NCBI GenBank assembly: GCA_015680685.1
Contig: MNCI01005779.1
Coordinates: 37,120-80,866 of the forward strand
Length of the DNA stretch: 43,747 nt
DNA from: Gnetum montanum
Lineage: Eukaryota; Streptophyta; Gnetopsida; Gnetales; Gnetaceae
Direction of reading: 5' to 3'
The notes under the pieces were generated by a model. The model had not been told where the DNA came from, made no database searches, and worked only from the letters and a program-made list of their open reading frames with translations. The translations under genes and the position numbers were made by a program. The stretch's first letter is position 1. Each line of letters opens with the position of its first letter. Positions 19,739-29,646 of this stretch are shown here, piece after piece.

Positions 19739-20100
19739 TAACATTCAATATATATTGAAGCATTTGTATTTATGCCACACTAATTTTTTGTTTATGCCTC
19801 TTTTGTATTGCCCAACATTGAGCAGCATATAAGATAATAGGCGTGATTGCTTTCTTGTAAAATTTCTACTAATAGTGACATCTCATTGGAAATATAGCTA
19901 ATAGATAGGAAATTTTTGATTTTAACTAATTACCTGCTATGCTTTTTAAATAAAATTGTTCTTACTTTCCATATTTAACCATAGGCATTTTAGAACTTTT
20001 TATTGAACCAATTTACAAACGTGGCTTAAAATAGTTTGTATTTCTTCCAATGAAATATTTCAATTCTTTAATTGTTATATCCCTTGAAAATACCATCATG
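19739..20100 (-). pseudogene. Old LINE, upstream part of reverse-transcriptase ORF
   Basis: On the minus strand KFYKKAITPIILYAAQCWAI and KRHKQKISVA (19750-19880) match the FYRxAIRPAMLYGxECW..KxxHxxKMSVAEMRMLRW signature of a common plant LINE-type reverse transcriptase. The frame leads through LQYILNVTIRD into 14347 once the younger LINE is removed. Above about 19890 the frame is too decayed to follow, so the upper limit is approximate. Confidence 0.8.
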
Positions 20101-20853
20101 CTCTTCTGTGTCTTTAAGAACAATATAAAAGTTTTTGATCTCTTTTCTTTGTGGCAATTTTTGAGTATAATTAATAGCTTTTGCTTCTAGAGGGAGTAGA
20201 TTATATGCAAAGAAAAATATAAAAAAGGTATTTAAACATCCACATTTAATTCATCAAGTGAAAATAATCTTTATACCTTTCAATAATCTTCTAATTTTTT
20301 GCATTAAAACCTAGTCCCTATGCATCCATATAAATGATAGTAGGAAAAAAATATTTTCTAATCTTCCAAGGCCCAACTCCTAATGCTTTACAATTTTTTA
20401 ATTATGTAGAAAAATTTTATTTCTCTTGTTATTATTTCCTTAATGCATTTGTCCCATCTATAAATATTCATATATTAAATACCTACATATCTAAAATAGA
20501 CCACATCTTATACTTCTTGATTAGCAAATTTAAAATTATACTATGTGTTTCTTGTGCCTCATATTATCATTTTAGTTTTCTCTACATTGACTTGAAAACA
20601 ACAAAAGAAAATTCGTTCGAAAATTTGCAACATATTAGACATACCTTTCTTTTAAGTGAATATTAAAGTAGCATGAGAACTTAATTTTAAAGAATTTCTA
20701 TGTTGTTTATTATACATTCAATCCTACAACTTATTAATGAATTGTCTAAAGAGAGTTAGAGAAAAAGGTGAATGTTTCTTTATCTCAATTCTCTTCAAAA
20801 TTTAAAATTATTTTTTTATTTATTATTTGTGAGCTCAATGATAACTTCTTCAT

Positions 20854-21440
20854 ACAATTTTTAAGTCATTGCTATGAGTTCTATAGGAAGGCTTATATTA
20901 TTTAGCCATTGCCATAACTTTTTTTAACTCACTAAATTTTATATTTTTAAAAATCTATAAAGAAAATAAATTCTTTTTTCTTAGGCTTATTTGCATGTTT
21001 GTTGTAGTATCTAAGAATGACAACATGATCAACAAAGAATGATTTTATTTGAAATCTACTTGTTACATTACCCTAACATTATTTATTTATGCTTAAATAC
21101 TTATTCTCCTTTTAATAATAGTATTTAATAGTGTAGGAAGAATATGTTTTACAACAATTTTTAGGTCATTGCTATGAGTTCTATAGGAAGGCTTATATTA
21201 TTTAGCCATTCCCATAACTTTTTTAAATCACTCAATTTTATGTTTTTTAAAATCTATAAGGCAAATAAATAACTTTTTTGTTAGACTTATTTGCATGTTT
21301 TATGTAGTATCTAAGAGTGACAAGATGATTAACAAAGAATGATTTTATCTAAAATCTACTTGTTAGTTTACCCTTTGATTATTTATTTATGCTTAAATAT
21401 TTATTGTCCTTTTAACAATAGTATTTAATAGTGTAGCAAA
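20854..21440 (+). repeat. Tandem duplication, two ~285-bp copies with a 300-bp period
   Basis: The copy starting acaatttttaagtcattgctatgag at 20854 repeats at 21154 (acaatttttaggtcattg...). Both end near gtatttaatagtgtag (21121-21136 and 21421-21436). I estimate roughly 90% identity by eye. Confidence 0.85.
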
Positions 21441-21796
21441 AATACTATTTAAAACTATTATATGATAGTTGTTTAAAATTGTTTCTAACACCTTTCTTAT
21501 AAAGAAGTGTTACCTTATTAATTTTCCATAGTAAGGTCATTAACAATAACAATATCTAATTTTCCCCAAATTTTTTTGAAAGTAGATAGTCTTATCAATT
21601 TAAGCAATAGAACATATAAATCATTTGAATCTAATCATCTTCAAAATATTACTTTGTTAATGTTTTTTATGATTTCTTCTAGGATAAACTACAAATGAGC
21701 TTGAGTTACCTTGAGATATTGTAAATGTAGAAGATGTAAATTTGGTGAGACCTTTGTAAATAATATAATATAAAGTCTTTCTTCAATTGAAGAATT

Positions 21797-21935
21797 TTTT
21801 TCCTTCTCTATTGACTTTATAAGTAATGTCAATGCCACTAATATATCAATGCCACTAAGTAATGTCAATGCCACTTTTTCCTTCTCTGTAGAATATCGAG
21901 ACTGATTATTATAAGTAATGTCAATGCCACTAATA
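21797..21935 (+). repeat. Short repeats of aagtaatgtcaatgccact
   Basis: The 19-mer occurs at 21821-21839, 21857-21875 and 21913-21931, with an extra partial (tcaatgccact, 21846-21856). The string ttttccttctct also occurs twice. It looks like two successive duplications. Confidence 0.8.
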
Positions 21936-21973
21936 TCATGCTACCATTAAATATTCTCTATGTGTTGAAGACT

Positions 21974-21978
21974 AACTC
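21974..21978. repeat. Target site duplication AACTC (left of element C)
   Basis: AACTC precedes TGATGAG here and follows CTCATCA at 29642-29646, fixing the outer ends of element C. Confidence 0.85.
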
Positions 21979-22890
21979 TGATGAGTGGCGAGGTACCCCT
22001 ACACTCAACCATACGAAACGAGCGTAGCACGCGTGATCCGGTCGAACTCCGTAGACTAAATGCCTAAACGCCCCATGGAACACTTGGGGTTAATCATTCA
22101 TTATCTTCCCAGACTTACTTGTTGTTGTCATGGTGTATGGTTAAGTAAGTCCGAGGTGTAAGAGCAAAGGGTTGAGAAACTAACTAACTCTAACTAATGT
22201 CCTAAGTCTAAATTAACTAGCGTCAGCATCCGTTCCCACTTACCGTACACACCCTGAACTATGCAATTGTGGCTACCAAACGCTAATCATTACTGGGATC
22301 ACCACACGTAACGCATCTGCCTGAAGTGGTCATACTGTGGTAGCTAGCTAGCCTAAGCATGATGACTAGCCGTACACATCTGTTGATGCTCGTAATCACG
22401 TCGTACTCATCCCACATTCTAGGAAACAGCGATGAGAGAACCTAATCGCGATGAGTAGCTAATTCCTTGGTTAGCCGTACATATTTGTCAATGCTCATAA
22501 CCAAGTCATACTCATGCCACGCTAACAAAAGGTAATAAATAACATGTAATAAAACCTATCCATGTACTGCAAGGTTTATCCACAAAGCTCATCTTTATTT
22601 CTGTACACAACTTGCGTTCAGGTACAAAGCTGCTTGAATAGAGATCCATTCACTTGAGGACTCCTACTGTGGGCACATGGAAAATATTCTATCTCTGGGG
22701 TGGTCAATCCGCCAGAGCTTCGCTACTTCTAGCCTAGGATAAGAAATGAGGGGAGTGCCATCTCTTATTTATAGATTTGGCAGCGAACCGCGATATCGCG
22801 TACGTGATATCGTAGGGGACGATGCAATATCGCATATGCGATATCGCATGGGGTGCGATATCGCAATGACCGCGATACCGCATCTCATCA
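21979..22890 (-). mobile_element. Element C 3' LTR (912 bp)
   Basis: TGATGAG...CTCATCA ends, minus-strand TATA box at 22766-22773, AATAAA at 22594-22599, two tandem U5 units (about 22360-22540) and six palindromic cores at 22790-22881. The polypurine tract on its right marks it as the 3' LTR. Confidence 0.88.
22790..22881. promoter_or_regulatory. Array of six GCGATATCGC palindromes in U3
   Basis: Cores at 22790-22799, 22804-22813, 22824-22833, 22838-22847, 22855-22864 and 22872-22881. Three are perfect 10-bp palindromes and three differ by one or two bases, mostly C/T or G/A changes. They lie between the LTR start and the TATA box. Confidence 0.75.
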
Positions 22891-22903
22891 TACCCCCATG
22901 ACT
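22891..22903 (-). promoter_or_regulatory. Polypurine tract of element C
   Basis: The minus strand reads AGTCATGGGGGTA directly before the 3' LTR; the perfect hairpin AACTCG-TCCT-CGAGTT is at 22911-22926. Confidence 0.8.
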
Positions 22904-22926
22904 GAATGAAAACTCGTCCTCGAGTT

Positions 22927-25034
22927 CCTTACAATAATATCAGTTAGGTATGGAATTATTAAGGGGAATGGAACTAATGGGATGACATGTGAACGGATCA
23001 TTATTACATGACTTGACAAAACTGGTGTTCATGACAATAAGGGTGAACACCTTATTACAATGACATTAGGCCTTTGTTGGCAACTGAGAAAGAGAGAGAG
23101 AGAAAGAAATGTTGTTTCTGCCAATGCCAAAATTGCGCCTTCGTTGTCCATCCGTAAGCATGCCATCAATCTTGCTCCTTGCATTACTACTTCTAGCACG
23201 GTTCTACTCCAAGTGTTTGCTCCAGATCCACTCTGTTGTTTACATGGTCACCATCTGCACACACAACACAATCTTATATTAGCAAGCGTAATTGAATTAT
23301 CATGTAATTGATACCTTGCTTCAGTGTAAGTCCATTGACTAAGTTGTGGTATGGCTGATATGGATCGAGGAATATATTAAGGATGACTACCAAAGGTGTA
23401 GGGGTTAGGAAGAAAATCCAAAATTTTAGGGCTAGGAGAAAATCAAAAAAATCAGGCCCCGTACCCCCATGACTAATCGCAAACCTCCAATAGCATTAGA
23501 ATGGAAAAGGAAAAGGAGTAAGAAAGATAGATAAAAAAGGACAACTATGACATCGATGAAATGGATGTCAAGATGGAAATGAACAAAATAAAATTAATTG
23601 TAAAATGTTAAGGGAAAGAATTTAACTAATGCTCCAAATAGGAATGTCAGTGGGTCCTCCCCAAAGCAGGCTCATGCCCTTAATGCCCTGACAAACCCAC
23701 ATTCAAAGAGTCCGTAGGCCTAGGGAATGTCATCTGGAACAAGAGTTAAAGTCTTAACCACAAGCATGTACCGAAAAGAAAACAATGCATCGATCAAAAT
23801 ATATACACTAATGATACAACCAGCAATGAGGTGAACAATGGAGAGAAGGATGGAGAGAAGAGAAATGGAATGGAATCTCAAGAACAAGGTGGTGTATAGC
23901 CCCTTGTGTGTTTGATGATGAATGTGACTTGGCAAATCTCATTCCAACTCTGGCCTCAAACCAACCACATCCAGTGACTTCACATCAACGCATTTGGTTA
24001 AACCATCCACTTGGGTGACAAGAATGCATGCTCCACGAGCCACCACCATTTCGATGAAACAAAGGAGAGAATGAGAAGCCAGAAGGACCTTAGTTAGAGG
24101 GAACACTTTTGGTTCCATAACCAGTGCTTGTAGCCCAATTTTATTCGTCTAAAGTGTGTGCTTTGAATTCTTACTTGGGTTTTTTCTTTTTGAGTTTTGT
24201 GTTTTTATGCGTGAGAACCACACCATGCAAAGACTTCTTATTTTTATTATCTCAGCTTTCGATAATTGGGTAACATCAAAACGACAGAAAAATCAAGAAG
24301 AAACATTCAAGCACCCAAGAGAATGACCAACATAAAAGCATCAAGATCCTTTGAAGTCACACCCTTTTCAATCTATGAGTCCTTCCTTAGTTTGAGAAAT
24401 CCCCAGTCACCGATTTGTTAAAGTTCTTATTAGAAAGGGACTATACATTTCCAAGCCAAGAGAGACCATAGAAACTGATGGATGGATGGATGAAGTGAAC
24501 TCATTCCCTGCCACATTAGAAGAAACATACCTTACTATCAACATTGTAACTTAAAGGTAAAAACTAAACATTAGTAATCAATATTAAAATAGTTCATACC
24601 ATCATGAAGAACACTTATTATGGGACAAACTTACAGGGTGGATCACACACACACACACACAAATGGAAAAGTATAACGATATTGTAAAATAAAAACTAGA
24701 AAAGTTAAAGAAATTTGCAAAACAAAAAGTGGAAAAGTTAAATAAATTTGTAAAAAAAAATGTGTAAAACAAAAATGTTGTGAAGAAAAAACTTAAAAGA
24801 ACTAAGGGTCCCATATGATTAGCATAGGTGGCCATCTCCCCCATGACTGAGTGGAAAGGGAGAGATCCGAAATAATGAGCATCTGTTTGAATTTCATAGA
24901 AGTGCCCAACTTCTCCCAACTAATGTTCTTAGGTTGAGGGGTGGAAGTTGGCGACGCTCATATTGTAATGTGTCTATGCCTTCGTTACGGGCATGGGTTT
25001 CCTTAGTTCTTTCCATGCACATTTTTTTGCTCCT
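22927..25034 (-). other. Non-coding 3' internal region of element C
   Basis: Occupies the place where pol would be, but no reverse-transcriptase, RNase H or integrase motif is readable on either strand. Two further polypurine-like strings are present: AGTCATGGGGGTA (minus, 23462-23474) and TCAGTCATGGGGG (minus, 24838-24850). A (CA)n run is near 24646-24661 and an A-rich block at 24660-24800. Confidence 0.65.
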
Positions 25035-25560
25035 TCAAGCTATCAACCATGGGGTGTTTACTACTGGTTGTGTGGTTGCTACATACAGGCATCTTTGGTT
25101 CAAAGTTTTGTGGGCACACCTATTACATGAAGGCATTTCCTCCATGTTATCACCCGATGAATCACTGCATGTGATGCATGAAACTTTCCTCTTCTCGATC
25201 TTTCCACATATGTTTATCTTAGATATTTCCAAGGAAATATCATGGATACTAAGGCATGCGTCTACTGTAGTTAGCCATGCCCTTCCCATTATAATCAGGA
25301 AGTCCCCTTTGTTGTTGTTTACTTCAATCACCAGAAAATCAGCTAGGTAGGACCAACCACACACAGTGGTGATGATGTCCTCCACTAATCCCAAGGGAAT
25401 GATGATGGACTGGTCTGCCAACTCTAATTGAATGTTGCTCTTCTTGAGTTGGGGTAGGTTCCAGGTGTGATACATCTCTCATGAAATTAAGTCGACTCTG
25501 GAACTTGAGTCAAGAAGAGCCCTATGTGGTTCATTTTCGATGATCTACAAATAGATTAAG
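25035..25560 (-). pseudogene. Element C retropepsin (aspartic protease), inactive
   Basis: The protease releases mature Gag proteins. The minus strand reads ALLDSSSRVDLIS near 25520, where the D-[ST]-G active site has become D-S-S. Then come LELADQSIIIPLGLVEDI (near 25400) and DFLVIEVNNNKGDFLIIMGRAWL (three pieces near 25350-25270), matching the ...LQLADRS..P.G..EDV...DF.V...LILGRPFL pattern of Athila-type proteases. One stop precedes EMYHTWN. It lies in the same frame as the Pro-rich linker upstream. No reverse transcriptase follows; the frame ends near 25035. Confidence 0.8.
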
Positions 25561-27660
25561 GGACTCCTAGGGTCAGTTAGTTTCCTAGGAAGGTTGCCTA
25601 CCTTGATCCATTTAGTTACAATATGTGTTAACATAATCATAAGTGTTACACTCTGTTGGACTGAAGGGTTCTCTGAAGTGTTGGATGGTGATGTAGAAGT
25701 GTACATGGCTTCAACCACTTGTTGTTGTGAGAGTTTGTCTGGGGTTTTGGTTCTGAAGTAAGGTCTTCTCTTTTTACAGTTGTCAGAACCAACAGCGGGT
25801 TGAATATTTATAGCTCTTGCAGTGTGACGTTGCTACGGTTGAGGAGGAAGTTCCCCTTGCATTGTTGGAGTAGGAGGTGTTATGTGAACTACTTGTGGTG
25901 GAAGAGATGCGGATGGGTTAGCAAGATGGAATGAGTGTGAGATGTCTCCTGGAGGAGAAGGAGTCCTTCTGAAGTACTCCCGAACTTGGTAGTGACGGTT
26001 GGGGGTTGCATGAGCCATAGAGTCACTTGGAGAAATCTACTGCTGCACATAATAACCATAAGGATTGGGCTGCCGATAAGGGTACTATTGTGTTGGCGGT
26101 GGCATTCCCCATGACTGTGGGTATTGCCACTGCTGATGCTGTCCGATGGGCTACAGTGGAGTTCCACTTGGATAAAACGTTAAGGGTTGGTGGAATTGCC
26201 TTGGGTTACCTTGTGCATAAGGTAACCTTTAGGGTGTTTTCTATTGATTGAGTCTTGGATTAAGCACATACACCCCAAACTCCTGTAGATGTGAGATGAT
26301 GGGGCAACATCCCTTAGGATGGTCATAATGGTAGATCTCACATCCACTGTCATCATTTGAATCAGAATCCTCAGCCACATTGGAGTTAGTGATTTTTCCC
26401 TTACCCTTGTTATGTGCAGGGCCTAAATCTCTCCACTTTTTCTTACCTTTGTCACTACTTTGCTCTACCTTAGACTCTTCTACAATTTTCAATACTATTT
26501 CAATTCTTGAGCCTAAGGAAACTTTTGGATTGGCAAAGTTTTCCAATTTACCAACTCTTTGATTGGTGACTCATCCTCTTCATCACAAAATTTCACTCCC
26601 TTCTTCCGAAGGGAGGGATCGCAGTTGTACTCTTCCACACTTTTCCTTTTGCATAGCTCACCTTCTTCGTTTGCTACTTTCTCCAACAAGCTACATACTT
26701 CATGGGCTCTAAGTTGTGAGAGTCTCCCTTGGGCATAAGTCCCAAGGGTTCTTCTAGTTTCATTCCTTAGCCCATCCACAATATGGTGAAGTTGATCCCC
26801 CTGAGCGTATCCATGGCCCAAGAAATGATGTAACAATGTGTAATAGCAGGTCATGGCAGCATCCAAGGGTTCATGTGTACCTTGCTTCCAACCTTGGATC
26901 TGCTTATGCAAATTAGACACTCTAGAGTATGTTTGATACTTTTCGTTGAACAGTTGTAGCATCGTAGTCCACCTCCTGATGGTTTCTGATTCTAACGACC
27001 GGTACGAGCTCTCTGCTTCTTTAGTGAGTGTCCTTGAGAACAACTTAAGTTTCTACCATTCACTATCTAAATTCTACAAGGCATAGGCATCATGGAATGC
27101 CTGTAAATGATTTTGCTGATCAGCATTGTATCCCCTTTCAAACCATGAGATGTTGTTCATGTCTAATTGTTTGATCCTGCTATCCTTCAAATGCCTTGAA
27201 GAATCCTAACTACCTCCGTTATGTTAAGCATACTTCGGGTTGCGAGTAGGGGCTCATCATGATCTTCTCTTTCATGACACTTGTGATTACTACATTGTTC
27301 CCTACTCTCCCTACGTCCTTGCCCTTGTCCTTTCTCTCGACTTTCCCATCGAGGTCTTTCATCCTTTTTACTTATATCCTCGCCTTTATGTTCATGGTGG
27401 ATGCGCCTAGATGTGGAAGGAGAGGATGATTGATGTGAAGAAGGGGAAGAAGAAGGAGAACCATTTCCATGACGATGTTTCTTACCTTCTCTTTGGCTGC
27501 TACAGTCCCGATCATGATGATGATCTCAGTGCCCGTCCTTAGCATGAGTGGTTGTTCCTTCTGTGAACATCTGGTGTTCAAGGGCATCAGAACCAGGGAT
27601 ATGTATCGTTGATCATAGGTTCTGATACTCCTCCTCCTCATCATCATTAGGAGGGGGAAA
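25561..27660 (-). pseudogene. gag: Element C gag and linker, decayed
   Basis: Structural Gag matching that of element B. From 27660: a Pro- and His/Arg-rich N-terminus with DDEEEYQNL, then HDEPLLATRS (near 27250; DDEPLLATTS in B), the capsid start with a frameshift (about 27200-27040), and an open stretch of 176 codons (27043-26513) containing SYRSLESETIRRWTTM, FNEKYQTYSRV, HHFLGHGY..IVDGLRNETRRTLGTYAQGRL. The next frame (26546-26241) is Lys-rich and ends with CEIYHYDHPKGCCPI, a C-x2-C-x3-H-x4-C knuckle whose second Cys is Tyr. A Pro-rich linker (26018-25833) leads to the protease. Two or more frameshifts and several stops make it non-functional. Confidence 0.82.
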
Positions 27661-27831
27661 ATCCTTTGCTAAAGAACCCGTGATAAAGGGTTCCTCATCT
27701 CCTATTTCGCTAAGGACGTGCGAGGCTTTTCCCTTAAAAAAGCATGTTGACTCTCCTGCCTTAAGTCTCTCATACGTTGGGCATCTGTGGAATAATAATC
27801 CCTCATGTCAAAATATTTTGCAACATATTCT

Positions 27832-28403
27832 NNNNNNNNNNNNNNNNNNNNNNNNNNNNNNNNNNNNNNNNNNNNNNNNNNNNNNNNNNNNNNNNNNNNN
27901 NNNNNNNNNNNNNNNNNNNNNNNNNNNNNNNNNNNNNNNNNNNNNNNNNNNNNNNNNNNNNNNNNNNNNNNNNNNNNNNNNNNNNNNNNNNNNNNNNNNN
28001 NNNNNNNNNNNNNNNNNNNNNNNNNNNNNNNNNNNNNNNNNNNNNNNNNNNNNNNNNNNNNNNNNNNNNNNNNNNNNNNNNNNNNNNNNNNNNNNNNNNN
28101 NNNNNNNNNNNNNNNNNNNNNNNNNNNNNNNNNNNNNNNNNNNNNNNNNNNNNNNNNNNNNNNNNNNNNNNNNNNNNNNNNNNNNNNNNNNNNNNNNNNN
28201 NNNNNNNNNNNNNNNNNNNNNNNNNNNNNNNNNNNNNNNNNNNNNNNNNNNNNNNNNNNNNNNNNNNNNNNNNNNNNNNNNNNNNNNNNNNNNNNNNNNN
28301 NNNNNNNNNNNNNNNNNNNNNNNNNNNNNNNNNNNNNNNNNNNNNNNNNNNNNNNNNNNNNNNNNNNNNNNNNNNNNNNNNNNNNNNNNNNNNNNNNNNN
28401 NNN
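27832..28403. other. Assembly gap, 572 N
   Basis: All bases are N. Open frames crossing it have no meaning. The missing sequence should hold the 5' leader, the primer site and part of an LTR. Confidence 1.
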
Positions 28404-29037
28404 GTACACACCCTGAACTATGCAACTGTGGCTACCAAATGCTAATCATTACCGGGATCACCACACATAACACACGTGCTCGAACTGGTGGTACTGAGGC
28501 ACCTAACTAGCCTAAGTGTGATGAGCAGCCAATTCCTTGACTAGCTGTACACATCCGTAGATGCTTGTAATCAAGTCATACTCATCCCATTTTCTAGGAG
28601 ATAAGGGTGAGAGAATATAATCGCAATGAGTAGCCAATTCCTTGGTTAGCCATACACATTTGTCAATGATTGTAACCAAGTCATACACATGCCGCGCTAA
28701 CAACAGGTAATAAATAACATGTAATAAAACCTATCCATGTACTGCAAGGTTTATCCACAAATATCTTCTTTATTTCTGTACACAACTTGCGTTCAGGTAC
28801 AAAGCTGCTCAAATAAAGATCTGTTCACTTGGGGACTCCTACTGCGAGCACATGGAAAATATTCTATCTCTGGGTTGATCAATCCACTAGAGCTTCACTA
28901 CTTCTAGCCTAGGATGAGAAATGAGGGGAGTGCCACCTCTTATTTATAGATTTGGCGATGGACCACGATATTGCAGGAGACGATGCGATATCGCGACGGC
29001 CACGATATCGCAGTGCATGCGATATCGCGTCTCATCA
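28404..29037 (-). mobile_element. Extra LTR copy inside element C (partial, starts at gap)
   Basis: Aligns with 22245-22890 but with many differences (roughly one base in eight by eye), so it is not a simple duplicate read. It ends CTCATCA at 29037. Four palindromic cores lie at about 28963-29030, and two U5 tandem units at about 28520-28700. A polypurine tract follows, which marks it as a 3'-type LTR. Confidence 0.75.
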
Positions 29038-29516
29038 TACCCCCATGACTAAATGAAAACTCATCCTCAAGTTTCTTATAATAATATGAGGTAGGTATGG
29101 AATTATTAAGGGGAATGGAACTAATGGGATGGCATGTGAATGGATCATTATTACAAGACTTGACAAAACTGGTGTTCATGACAACAAGGGTAAACACCTT
29201 ATTACAATGACATCAAGCCTTTATTGGTAGCTGAGAAAGAGAGAGAGAAAGAAATGTTGCTGCTTCCAACGCCAAAATTTCACCTTCTCTGTTCATCCGT
29301 AAGCATGCCATCGATCTTGCTCATTGCATTGCTACTTCTAGCATAGCTCCACTTCAAGTATTTGCTCCAGATCCGCTCCGTTGTTTGTATGGTCGCCATA
29401 TGCACACACAACACAATCTTATATTAGCAAGGGTAATTGAATCATCATGTAATTGATACCTTGCTTCGGTGTAAGTCCATTGACTAGGTTGTGGTATGGA
29501 TAATATGGATCTGGGA
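29038..29516 (-). mobile_element. Extra 3' internal fragment following the inner LTR
   Basis: Matches 22891-23371 of element C, including the polypurine tract (29038-29050) and the hairpin (29058-29073, degraded). It stops at the single ambiguous base 29517. Confidence 0.75.
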
Positions 29517-29517
29517 N

Positions 29518-29641
29518 TTCACTACTTCTAACCTAGGATGAGAAATGAGGGGAGTGCCACCTCTTATTTATAGATTTGGTTGTAGACCGCGATATCACAT
29601 ACGCAATATTGCAGGGGATGACGCGATATCGCGTCTCATCA
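29518..29641 (-). mobile_element. 5' LTR fragment (first 124 bp) of element C
   Basis: Begins ttcactacttctaacctagg, matching 28893 onward, and ends CTCATCA at 29641, followed by the AACTC duplication. It includes the TATA box and three palindromic cores. Confidence 0.75.
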
Positions 29642-29646
29642 AACTC
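29642..29646. repeat. Target site duplication AACTC (right of element C)
   Basis: Identical to 21974-21978. Confidence 0.85.

Larger units (their letters stand above)
20101..21973. other. AT-rich region with local tandem duplications
   Basis: No gene recognised. The ORF at 20334-20666 (plus, 110 codons) is low complexity, rich in Phe, Tyr and Ile, with no motif. The region contains the 300-bp and 19-bp repeats listed separately and is the insertion target of element C. Confidence 0.4.
21979..29641 (-). mobile_element. Element C: gag-protease LTR element with a gap and an extra LTR block
   Basis: Same family and orientation as B. 3' LTR at 21979-22890, polypurine tract, about 2.1 kb non-coding, retropepsin, Gag, a 572-base gap, a block 28404-29516 that repeats 22245-23371, a single ambiguous base at 29517, then the first 124 bp of the 5' LTR (29518-29641). 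The target duplication AACTC at the outer ends shows a single insertion unit. No reverse transcriptase, RNase H or integrase was found. The primer site is hidden in the gap. Confidence 0.8.

Noticed and set aside
20334-20666. 110-codon plus-strand ORF
   Set aside because: Composition is that of AT-rich non-coding DNA, with no motif.
22790-22881. Regularly spaced palindromes resembling a CRISPR-like array
   Set aside because: Units are 10 bp, spacing is irregular and short, and they lie in the U3 of a plant LTR.
24934-25350. 138-codon plus-strand ORF
   Set aside because: It is antisense to the retropepsin, which has clear family motifs.
27680-28510. Several 200-276 codon open frames on both strands
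   Set aside because: They exist only because they run through the 572-base N gap.
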